Shown here: positions 1 through 6,634 of the stretch, piece by piece
How positions within the stretch are numbered: position 1 is the first letter of the stretch
How the letters are laid out: the number at the start of each line of letters is the position of its first letter
Assembly: GCA_003561815.1 (NCBI GenBank)
Contig: PWVP01000145.1
Span: 1 to 11,150, forward strand
From: Campylobacterota bacterium
GTDB lineage: Bacteria > Campylobacterota > Campylobacteria > Campylobacterales > SZUA-545
Length of the DNA: 11,150 nucleotides
Direction: 5' to 3'
Notes under the pieces: generated by a model
The model's input: the letters and a program-made list of their open reading frames with translations, nothing else
The model's database searches: none
What the model was told of the DNA's origin: nothing
Made by a program: the position numbers and the translations under genes

Positions 1-175
1 AGCCGTACTGACAACGCTGAGTCTTCAGACTCAGCAGGCCGCTGCAGTGGATCCCTATGTGGTCCACGGTAGCGCCGTAGAGAATCCTCAGACCAAAGAG
101 GATGTCTGGGCCAATATGCGTGACATCGAGATGATTAGTCGCGACAATCCGCGCCCCACCAGCGCACAGCAATGA
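1..175 (+). CDS. DUF4006-like small membrane protein, C-terminal part (5' end outside window)
   Basis: An open frame runs from the left edge to TGA at 173-175 and gives 57 residues, beginning AVLTTLSLQTQQAAAVDPYV. The first residues look like the end of a membrane helix. They are followed by a Q/A-rich turn and a polar tail that should lie outside the membrane. The pattern 'LAVLT-L-x-x-Q-x-x-A-x-x-PY' resembles, from memory, the DUF4006 proteins encoded directly after ccoP in Campylobacterota. That is the main reason for placing the cbb3 oxidase operon just left of the window. Its function is unknown; oxidase assembly or stability is inferred from position only. It could also be the C-terminal tail of another cco-locus protein. 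The stop is followed at once by the AAGGAG that serves the next small gene, so the two are probably cotranscribed. Confidence 0.5.
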   Translation, partial: AVLTTLSLQTQQAAAVDPYVVHGSAVENPQTKEDVWANMRDIEMISRDNPRPTSAQQ

Positions 176-186
176 AGGAGTCCGTG

Positions 187-285
187 ATGAGAATCGAAGA
201 GATTGTAATTTCTGCTCTTTTGGTCATCCTAGCGGCGATCACCTTCTGGTCTGTGACCGTCGGTGGCGCACTCTATGTTGGCTAA
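187..285 (+). CDS. 32-residue single-helix membrane peptide
   Basis: The frame starts at ATG 187 with AAGGAG at 175-180, six bases upstream, and ends at TAA 283-285. The product (MRIEEIVISALLVILAAITF and twelve more residues) has a short charged N-terminus (R2, E4, E5) and one hydrophobic helix at about residues 6-29, ending GGALYVG. I do not recognise a family. Size, topology and position right after the DUF4006-like gene fit an accessory membrane peptide of the oxidase locus, comparable in kind, but not visibly in sequence, to CcoQ. A GTG directly before the ATG (184) is an alternative start one residue longer. The good ribosome binding site, the hydrophobic pattern and the clean fit between its neighbour and the downstream hairpin support a real gene, although it is very short. 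Confidence 0.6.
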   Translation: MRIEEIVISALLVILAAITFWSVTVGGALYVG

Positions 286-297
286 CGCCTGAGCTTT

Positions 298-319
298 CAC
301 GGGGCCTTCGGGCCCTGTG
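298..319 (+). terminator. Strong UUCG-loop hairpin, probable terminator or mRNA-stabilising stem
   Basis: CACGGGGCC at 298-306 pairs with GGCCCTGTG at 311-319 (nine pairs, one of them G-T) around a TTCG loop at 307-310. It begins 12 bp after the stop of the 32-residue peptide, as expected for the end of a cco transcript. The bases after the stem (CTATTAAC) hold no run of T, so it may be a weak or partial terminator, or a 3' stabiliser that leaves downstream genes at reduced expression. Confidence 0.6.
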
Positions 320-348
320 CTATTAACACACCCTTAACCATTTCTCGC

Positions 349-354
349 TACAAT
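349..354 (+). promoter_or_regulatory. Candidate -10 box (TACAAT) for the 394-9049 gene block
   Basis: TACAAT lies 39 bp before ATG 394, in the AT-richer gap (320-393) after the hairpin. There is no convincing -35 box: TTAACA at 323-328 is about 20 bp away. Campylobacterota sigma70 promoters often lack a clear -35, so this is acceptable but weak. TACTAT at 366-371 is a second candidate. Confidence 0.3.
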
Positions 355-393
355 CCCCGACAACTTACTATCTTTTAACAATATGGACCGAAT

Positions 394-990
394 ATGACCC
401 GAGCCGTAATCCTGATTCTACTCCTGATGGCGCCGTTTTTGCAGGCGCAGACGGCTGAGCCGAAACCGTTTATCCTCCATAACGAGGAGATCGTTCTCGA
501 GAAGGCGGCTGAGAAGATGGAGGAGATGATGAGCGAGCTCTACGATAAGACCGGCATCGCCATCTACCTCTCCGCGATCGCCAGACTGCCCGAGGGGCAC
601 ACCATCACCACCTACGAGCAGGAGCTTGCCCAGCAGCTTGATGGCTCGTTTGTGCTGATCGCCGTTAGCCGCACCGATCAGCAGATTGATCTCATCGCCT
701 CAGAGGATCTTGTCGATCGCTTCGATAAAGATGAGCTTCTAAGGCGCTACATTATCCCGTTTTTTGTGGAGCAGCGGCGTGATGTCACCCCCCAGCAGCA
801 GATGAGTGCCGGGTTGCTTAATGGCATTGCCCACATCACCGACCACTTCGCCGCTCAGGAGGATGTCATCCTCCTCTCCTCCATTGGTGCTGAGAGCGAG
901 AACTTTATTAAAGGGTTGATGCTGGTCATCAAAATTATGCTGGGCCTGACGGTTCTGGCATTCTTTATCGCCTGGTACCGCTCACAATAA
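394..990 (+). CDS. Secreted, C-terminally membrane-anchored TPM-domain-like protein
   Basis: The product is 198 residues. Residues 1-18 are a signal peptide (charged start, hydrophobic core ILILLLMAPFL, then QAQ). Residues about 30-150 form a mixed helix/strand domain that looks like the TPM fold: an amphipathic helix (EEIVLEKAAEKMEEMMSELY), a strand (TGIAIYLSAIARL), the helix YEQELAQQLDG, a second strand (FVLIAVSRTDQQIDLIAS), then IIPFF...QMSAGLLNGIAHI. Residues about 174-195 form a transmembrane helix with a short basic tail. The domain would therefore face the periplasm. TPM proteins have been linked to photosystem II repair, phosphatase activity and membrane-protein quality control; which of these applies here is unknown. 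There is no clear Shine-Dalgarno sequence before ATG 394, although the signal peptide fixes the start well. The gene precedes fixH by 13 bp, suggesting a role in oxidase assembly or turnover (inference). Confidence 0.7.
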   Translation: MTRAVILILLLMAPFLQAQTAEPKPFILHNEEIVLEKAAEKMEEMMSELYDKTGIAIYLSAIARLPEGHTITTYEQELAQQLDGSFVLIAVSRTDQQIDLIASEDLVDRFDKDELLRRYIIPFFVEQRRDVTPQQQMSAGLLNGIAHITDHFAAQEDVILLSSIGAESENFIKGLMLVIKIMLGLTVLAFFIAWYRSQ

Positions 991-1003
991 CGAAGGAGAA
1001 CCT

Positions 1004-1558
1004 ATGAAACTGACTCGACACCACGGCTGGCCGCTAGGGATCCTGGGCGCACTGATCTTTATCGCCACGATGCTTCTGATTCTTCTCTACCTCTCGCGCA
1101 CCAGCCACCCGGTGGAGCTGGATCGCATGTTTATGAGTGACTATCAGGAGGTCAATGTCGGCTACGATGAGTTTGTCGCCAAGCAAGAGGCGTTTGATGA
1201 GCGCTTTAAAGCAGAACTGATCACCCACCAGCACTCACCTGAGCCCATCATCGTCAACCATGTCCGCTGGGGGGAGCTGGAGTACGATCACGCCCTGAGT
1301 ATCGGCACCAACCGCTTCTATGTCGAGCTGCGCGATCACGACGGCAACACCGTCACCGATGCCACCCTCCAGGCGCTGGTCTCCCGCTACGACACCGCCG
1401 CAGAGGATGTCTACCCCGATGTGCGCTTCGATGAGCGGGCGGGCCACTACCACTTCGGCCCCTTTGAAACCATCAGCGCTGGACGCTACAAGATCTTCGT
1501 TCGCATCGAAGCAGATGGCGAGGTGGGCCATTTGGAACAGAGTGTCTACGCCCGGTAG
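1004..1558 (+). CDS. ccoH: FixH/CcoH-like cbb3 oxidase assembly protein
   Basis: The 184-residue product starts at ATG 1004 behind a strong AAGGAG (993-998). A basic N-terminus (KLTRHHGWPLG) leads into one membrane helix at about residues 9-31, followed by a periplasmic domain. The GWP/G start, the helix, and the segment 'HPVELDRMFMSDYQEVNVGYDEF...QEAFDERFKAEL' match the FixH pattern seen in Campylobacterota. The C-terminal half (about 80-180) reads as a beta-sandwich with FYVELRDHDGNTVTDA and GHYHFGPFETISAGRYKIFV, as expected for FixH. FixH/CcoH helps assemble cbb3-type cytochrome c oxidase in the inner membrane and often sits with the copper ATPase CcoI. Here CcoI lies three genes downstream, beyond addBA. 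The end of the gene overlaps the start of addB by 17 bp. The family call is from recognised pattern, not from a search. Confidence 0.75.
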   Translation: MKLTRHHGWPLGILGALIFIATMLLILLYLSRTSHPVELDRMFMSDYQEVNVGYDEFVAKQEAFDERFKAELITHQHSPEPIIVNHVRWGELEYDHALSIGTNRFYVELRDHDGNTVTDATLQALVSRYDTAAEDVYPDVRFDERAGHYHFGPFETISAGRYKIFVRIEADGEVGHLEQSVYAR

Positions 1559-3890
1559 CACACCCCCCTCCACCCTTCGCGTCGTACCCACCGCCCGGGT
1601 GCGGCGCGAAAAGCTCGCCGCCTCGAGTGGGCTAAGCGATCCCATCTTAACGATGGCGGAGTTTGAGGCGCGGCTGGTGGTTCTGCCCAAACGCGCACTC
1701 ATCGATGAGACCACCCGCCTGCTGCTGCTGCGTGAGGCCGCCAGCGATCCCATCTTTAAAGAGCTGGGCATCGCACCGGATTTTCTGGTCTTTTTGGAGC
1801 ATGGGCCCTTTTTTCTGCGATTTTTTGAGGAGCTGGCCCTGGAGGGGGTTGAGCCACAGGCGCTTTTAGAGGGGGATAGCTACGCCGAGTATGGCGAGCA
1901 CATCACCCTGCTGGCCACACTTAAAGAGCGCTATCTGGCACTCTTAGCGCGAGAGCAGCTAGCCGATCGGATTCTCCAAAGCAGCGACTACACCCTCAAC
2001 AGCGCCTATCTGGAGGCCTTTGAGGCGGTTGAGATTGAGGTCGAGGGGTATCTCAGCCGCTTTGAGCGCACACTGCTAGAGCGGGTAGCCGCCCTCTGCC
2101 CTCTGACTCTCCGGCTTCATCTTACCCCCTTTGATCAGAAGATGGCCGAGGCGTTTGCCCCCTTTGGCCCCGCCACCGGGCATCTTAACACCCTCGATCT
2201 AAGCCGCAAAACGCCCCTGAAGCGCACACCGCTTGCTGTGCCCGAAGCGTTTCACCTCTATAGCCTTCCTAACCGCCTGGCCCAGTGCGGCGCGCTGCTT
2301 GATACCATCTACCGTCTGGTCGATGAAGGGGTGGCCCCCGAGCGCATCGCGGTGGTGCTGCCCGATGAGTCGCTCGCCCCCTTTCTGCACCGCTTCGATC
2401 GCCACCGGATCTTCAACTTCGCCATGGGTCTGCCGCTTAGCGAGGAGCCGCTCTATCTGACCCTTGAGGGGCTCTATGCGCACCTTTGCAGCCCCGGCGC
2501 CGAAACGCAGGCGCGCTTTGAGCGGCTGATGCAGCAGCACCCGGTACTGGGCGATATCTACCGCACCCTCGCCACCAGCCAGCCCCATAAAGCCGACTGG
2601 CTGCTCGAGCAGCTTCACACCCTCAGCGCGCTGGCGAGCAGCCCCCAGACCCACGAAGCGCTCACAGAGGCGCTCTATCAGATCAAGCCCCTCTTAGAGG
2701 CCGCCGATACCCTTGTGCCCCACCAGGCGCTCTATCTGCTCATTGGCGATCTCAAAACCCGCCGCATCGATGATGTCGGAGGCGGACCGGTGACGGTGCT
2801 GGGGGTGCTGGAGACCCGTGGTGTGGGGTTTGAGGCGGTTTTGGTGCCCGATTTTAACGAAGGGTTTGCCCCCAAAGAGAGCGTTAAAGATCTCTTCCTC
2901 AGCAGCGCTGTTCGCGCCCGTGCGGGTCTGCCCACCCGCGCCGATCGCGCCGATCTGCAGCGCTCACTCTACTGGCGGCTCTTTGGGCGCACACCGAGGC
3001 GCTACATCTTCTGCGTTCAGAGCGATCAGGCCCAGCCCAGCCGCTTTATTAAAGAGCTGGGCATCCGCCACGATGCCACGCCCTACCGCTTCGATCCGGC
3101 CTTGCTCTACCCCGCTAGAGGCGAGAGCCCGCCCGAAGAGGAGCCGATCGAGCTTAAGATCGATCTCACCCAACGCCCCCTTTATCCCCATCAGCTGAAA
3201 AGCTACCTCACCTGCCGGCGGCAGTACTACTACCGCTACCTGCGCAAACTCCGCAGCCCCGAGGCGCTCACACCCCCCTCCCCTGCGCGCACCTTTGGCG
3301 TCTGGATCCATGAGATTCTCAAGAGCCTTTATAGTCGCAGCCTTCCGCCTCGCAAGCTGCACGAGCGCCTCAGCCAGGCGCTTTTAAAGGCGAGCGGTGA
3401 GGATGCGCGCATGGCGATCGAGGCGCGCATCTGGATCAAAAAGCTAGAGGCGTTCTGCCGCCATGAGACCGAGCGGCTAGAGGCGGGGTGGCGCCCCTAT
3501 CTGCTCGAAGAGGAACTGCACGGCGAGATAGAGGGGGTGCCCATCGCCGGACGGATCGATCGCATCGATCGGCGCGAAGAAGCGCTACTGGTGATAGACT
3601 ATAAAACCGGCAAGCTCCCCACCCTTAGCGGCAATGAGAAACAGAGCGATTTTCAGCTGATTTTCTATGCGCTGCTGGGGGCGAATCAGCCCCACGCACA
3701 GCTGGAGGCGGCCTACTACGATCTGAGCGAAGGGGTGCTGGAGCCGCTTGAGGATCCCACCCGTCAGGAGGCGGCGCTGCGGGCGCAGCTGCAGCAGTTT
3801 AAGGCCCCTCTTCAGCGCTTTGATCGCTGCCAGAGCCGCACCCCGTGTCGCCACTGCGACTACGCCACCCTCTGCCAAAGGCGGGTGTAA
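1542..3890 (+). CDS. addB: AddB: helicase-like/PD-(D/E)XK nuclease subunit with 4Fe-4S cysteines
   Basis: AddB is the second nuclease subunit of the AddAB helicase-nuclease that resects double-strand breaks for RecA-dependent repair. I place the start at GTG 1542, behind GGAA (1534-1537). This gives 782 residues starting (M)STPGSTPPSTLRVVPTAR. The frame is open back to 1320, but that extension is the off-frame reading of fixH. A helicase-like segment (TVLGVLETRGVGFEAVLVP, about 418-436) resembles UvrD-fold motif V. I see no Walker A motif, so this subunit probably does not hydrolyse ATP. The C-terminal nuclease has AGRIDRID (D673) and VIDYKTGK (D686, K688). C558 (LTCRRQ) together with C769, C772 and C778 (C-x2-C-x5-C) matches the iron-sulphur staple of AddB-type nucleases. 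It overlaps fixH by 17 bp and addA by 1 bp, implying translational coupling. Confidence 0.9.
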   Translation: MSTPGSTPPSTLRVVPTARVRREKLAASSGLSDPILTMAEFEARLVVLPKRALIDETTRLLLLREAASDPIFKELGIAPDFLVFLEHGPFFLRFFEELALEGVEPQALLEGDSYAEYGEHITLLATLKERYLALLAREQLADRILQSSDYTLNSAYLEAFEAVEIEVEGYLSRFERTLLERVAALCPLTLRLHLTPFDQKMAEAFAPFGPATGHLNTLDLSRKTPLKRTPLAVPEAFHLYSLPNRLAQCGALLDTIYRLVDEGVAPERIAVVLPDESLAPFLHRFDRHRIFNFAMGLPLSEEPLYLTLEGLYAHLCSPGAETQARFERLMQQHPVLGDIYRTLATSQPHKADWLLEQLHTLSALASSPQTHEALTEALYQIKPLLEAADTLVPHQALYLLIGDLKTRRIDDVGGGPVTVLGVLETRGVGFEAVLVPDFNEGFAPKESVKDLFLSSAVRARAGLPTRADRADLQRSLYWRLFGRTPRRYIFCVQSDQAQPSRFIKELGIRHDATPYRFDPALLYPARGESPPEEEPIELKIDLTQRPLYPHQLKSYLTCRRQYYYRYLRKLRSPEALTPPSPARTFGVWIHEILKSLYSRSLPPRKLHERLSQALLKASGEDARMAIEARIWIKKLEAFCRHETERLEAGWRPYLLEEELHGEIEGVPIAGRIDRIDRREEALLVIDYKTGKLPTLSGNEKQSDFQLIFYALLGANQPHAQLEAAYYDLSEGVLEPLEDPTRQEAALRAQLQQFKAPLQRFDRCQSRTPCRHCDYATLCQRRV

Positions 3891-6634
3891 TGGCCCTCAC
3901 CCCCTATCTCGCCTGCGAAGCGAGTGCCGGTAGCGGTAAAACCTGGCAGCTGAGCCTGCGCTATGTGGCGCTTCTCTTTGAGGGGCATGCGCCCGAGCGC
4001 ATCTTGTGCCTGACCTTTACCAATAAGGCCGCCAAGGAGATGAGCGAGCGCATCGCGAAACTTCTAGAGAGCCTCGAGCGCCTGCCAAACGAGCTGGAGA
4101 CACTCAGCAGCTGGCTGGAGCGATCACCAGCCTCGCTGATAGCGGATCTGCCCGCCGTGCGAAGCCGCTTTTTACGCGCGGCCACCCGCATCACCACGAT
4201 CGACGCCTTTTTACACCAGATCCTGCGCAGCTTCAGTCTCCATCTGGGGCTCTCGCCACTCTTTGAGGTGGGCGCTCAGGGTGAGGGGGCGTTTTTTGCC
4301 CACTTTTACGATCGGCTGCTCGATGAGAAGGGGCGCGACGATCTGGTGGCGCTGGCGCTGGAGCAGCACCGAAGCGTCGAGTCGATCCTCGAGGAGCTGC
4401 AGACGCTCTATAAAAGCGAATCAGACCTGCTCGCCTTCGCCCCGCCCCCACCCGATCCAGAGGCGATCGCCCAGGCAGAGGCGGGGGTCCATGAGGCAGC
4501 CGCAGCCGTGCAGGCACTCATCCTCAATCACCCCGAAGCGAGCAACCGGGCCAAAACGCAGTTTGATAACGGCGATCCGAAGGTGCTGGCCCAAAAGAGC
4601 TGGCTCAATCGTGAAACACTGAACTACACCACCTTTAAAAAGTGCTACTCCCCGGAACTCGATCGGCGCTTTGAGGAGTTCAAAGCAGCGCTCAAACGGT
4701 GGTTTGATGCCCGCGAACAGGCGGCGCTCTGGCGGCTTTCGCGTCTGCAGCGCGCCTACAGCGAGGCGGCGATCCAGAGCAGTCAGCAGGCACGGCGGCT
4801 CAGCTTCGATGATGTGACCCACCTGGTCTATGAGCTCCTAAGCAAAAACCGCAGCGCGATCGATGGCGCCTTTTTCTACTTCCGTCTTGATGGGGCGATC
4901 GAGCATCTGCTTATCGATGAGTTTCAGGACACCTCGACGGTGCAGTTTGAGATTTTGCGCCCCATTATCGAGGAGTTTACCGCCGGTGGCGGCACCGGTG
5001 CGCAGCTTAAGAGCTTCTTTTATGTGGGGGATGTCAAGCAGTCCATCTATCGCTTTCGCGGCGGCAATCCCCACCTCTTCTCGGCGGTGCAGCAGCTCTA
5101 TGGACAGATCAAAAGCCAGAGCCTGACGCACAACTACCGAAGCCGCCCGGAGCTGGTCTGCTTCGTCAACGACCACTTCGCGCCACTTATTCGATCCTTT
5201 CTGCCCCAAAAGCCCCACCGTAAAGCGGGCGGATTTGTGCAGGTGCGCCACGGCGAGGAGCCGATCGAGGGGGTGATTGCCCATGTGGATGCGCTACTAA
5301 AGGCGAAGATCGCGCCTGAACGCATCGCCGTGCTCGCCTTTAGCAACAAAGATGGTCAAGCGGTAGCCGAGGCGCTCAGCGACGCCTTTTTAGACCTCAA
5401 AGTCGCAACCGAGACGACGCAGCTGCTCATCCACCAGCCGCCGATCGAGGCGCTGATCGAGGCGTGTAAGTGGCTCTATTTCGACGACAAACTCGCGCTG
5501 GCCAACTTCAACCGGCTGCGCGGCGCCGATCCTTTCGAGACGCTGGATCGCACCCCCTTTGAGCCGCTGCTTCACGGCGTGCCGCTTGATCTCTGCCACG
5601 GTCTGATTGAGCAGTTTCAGCTCGGAAGCGATGGGGATCTGCTCCGGTTTTTAGAGTGGGTGGGGACGCTGCCGAGCATCGAGGCGCTGCTTTTTAACTA
5701 CAGCCAACTCGATGCGACCGCCAGCAGCAGCATCGGTCAGGGGCTGAGCGTTTTGACGATCCATAAATCCAAAGGGCTGGAGTTTGACCACCTGATCGTG
5801 CTCGATCGCCTCTCTAGCAAGCGGGGCGAGAGCAGCCGTCTGATTCTAAACCATGAGGGGGTGGCGCTTAAGAGCATCCACTACCGCTTAGGCGGACGCG
5901 AGCATGTGGACCCCGCCTACCATCAGATCCTAAGCGCGCAGCGCGAAGAGGCCGATCGTGACACCCTCAATGTGCTCTATGTGGCCCTCACCCGCGCGCG
6001 CGAATCGCTCTTTATCGCCGCCAAGCCCAAAAGCTCCGCCTTTAGCCCCTTAAAGCTCCCCGAGGCGGTCGCCATCGGCACTTTCCCCGCCCAGAGCGGC
6101 GAGCAGACCCCCGTGCCCGAAAGCGCGCCCGAGCCGATCACCCCCCGGCCGCTGGGGCGCCAGGAGAGTGCGCGAACGGATACCGAGGAGGAGAGCAGCA
6201 ACCTGCCGGCCAAACTCTTCGGGCTGGCGCTGCACCACACCCTGGAGGTGATGGGCCGCTTCGATCGTCCCTGTGCCGATCTGGCGCTTGACTCCATGCG
6301 AAACCACTACGGACGGCTGGTGGCCCCTGAGCAGATCGCTGGGCGGATCGAGGCGCTCTTGGAGGATGGGCGGCTAGAGCAGCTGCTGGCCAACCGGCGC
6401 GCCTACCGTGAGGTGCCGCTGGTGGTATCCGGGGAGGTGATGCGTCTGGATCTGCTGCTGCACGACGGGCACTCGTGGGTCGTGGTGGACTATAAAAGTG
6501 GCCGCCACAACCCGGCCCACACCGCCCAGGTGGCGCGCTACATCCAGGGGCTCCAACAGGCCGGGCTCTGGCCTGCGCGGGGGATCATCCTCTATCTGGG
6601 GGAGAAAATCGAGCTAAAAGAGGTGACGGTTTAG
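3890..6634 (+). CDS. addA: AddA: ATP-dependent 3'-5' helicase/nuclease of the RecB/UvrD family
   Basis: The 914-residue product starts at ATG 3890, whose A is the last base of the addB TAA stop. An upstream ATG at 3845 is open but would add residues encoded inside addB and before the expected N-terminus. Superfamily 1A helicase motifs are present in order: Walker A ASAGSGKT (11-18), Ia LTFTNKAAKEM (from 41), II LLIDEFQDTS (D343, E344), III GDVKQSIYRFRGG (from 380), IV NYRS, V LTIHKSKGLEFD (about 622-633), VI YVALTRARESLF (from 697, with R702 and R704). The C-terminal nuclease has GEVMRLDLLL (D854) and VVDYKSGR (D867, K869). Both ATPase and nuclease should be active. With AddB it unwinds and degrades DNA ends and loads RecA. 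The length is normal for Campylobacterota AddA, and the next gene starts on the base after its stop. Confidence 0.93.
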   Translation: MALTPYLACEASAGSGKTWQLSLRYVALLFEGHAPERILCLTFTNKAAKEMSERIAKLLESLERLPNELETLSSWLERSPASLIADLPAVRSRFLRAATRITTIDAFLHQILRSFSLHLGLSPLFEVGAQGEGAFFAHFYDRLLDEKGRDDLVALALEQHRSVESILEELQTLYKSESDLLAFAPPPPDPEAIAQAEAGVHEAAAAVQALILNHPEASNRAKTQFDNGDPKVLAQKSWLNRETLNYTTFKKCYSPELDRRFEEFKAALKRWFDAREQAALWRLSRLQRAYSEAAIQSSQQARRLSFDDVTHLVYELLSKNRSAIDGAFFYFRLDGAIEHLLIDEFQDTSTVQFEILRPIIEEFTAGGGTGAQLKSFFYVGDVKQSIYRFRGGNPHLFSAVQQLYGQIKSQSLTHNYRSRPELVCFVNDHFAPLIRSFLPQKPHRKAGGFVQVRHGEEPIEGVIAHVDALLKAKIAPERIAVLAFSNKDGQAVAEALSDAFLDLKVATETTQLLIHQPPIEALIEACKWLYFDDKLALANFNRLRGADPFETLDRTPFEPLLHGVPLDLCHGLIEQFQLGSDGDLLRFLEWVGTLPSIEALLFNYSQLDATASSSIGQGLSVLTIHKSKGLEFDHLIVLDRLSSKRGESSRLILNHEGVALKSIHYRLGGREHVDPAYHQILSAQREEADRDTLNVLYVALTRARESLFIAAKPKSSAFSPLKLPEAVAIGTFPAQSGEQTPVPESAPEPITPRPLGRQESARTDTEEESSNLPAKLFGLALHHTLEVMGRFDRPCADLALDSMRNHYGRLVAPEQIAGRIEALLEDGRLEQLLANRRAYREVPLVVSGEVMRLDLLLHDGHSWVVVDYKSGRHNPAHTAQVARYIQGLQQAGLWPARGIILYLGEKIELKEVTV

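Noticed and set aside
383..397. Four-codon leader ORF (ATG GAC CGA ATA TGA) whose stop overlaps ATG 394
   Set aside because: It could couple translation to a gene without a clear ribosome binding site, but it has no Shine-Dalgarno sequence itself and such short ORFs arise by chance.
1320..1541. Upstream extension of the AddB frame to an ATG at 1320
   Set aside because: Its residues are the off-frame reading of the fixH-like gene (rich in S, T, P, R) and do not look like AddB; GTG 1542 matches the expected N-terminus.
1235..1771. 178-codon minus-strand ORF opposite fixH and addB, and other long antisense ORFs
   Set aside because: They mirror well-supported genes in GC-rich sequence and show no recognisable domains or ribosome binding sites.
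3541..3600. Dense CGATCG/GATC repeats here and throughout the coding block
   Set aside because: They follow from frequent GAT (Asp), CGC/CGG (Arg) and ATC (Ile) codons; without counts against codon-shuffled sequence, no repeat system can be claimed.
3845..3889. ATG 3845 as the AddA start
   Set aside because: It lies inside the addB cysteine motif and would add 15 residues unlike AddA; ATG 3890 places the Walker A motif at the normal distance.
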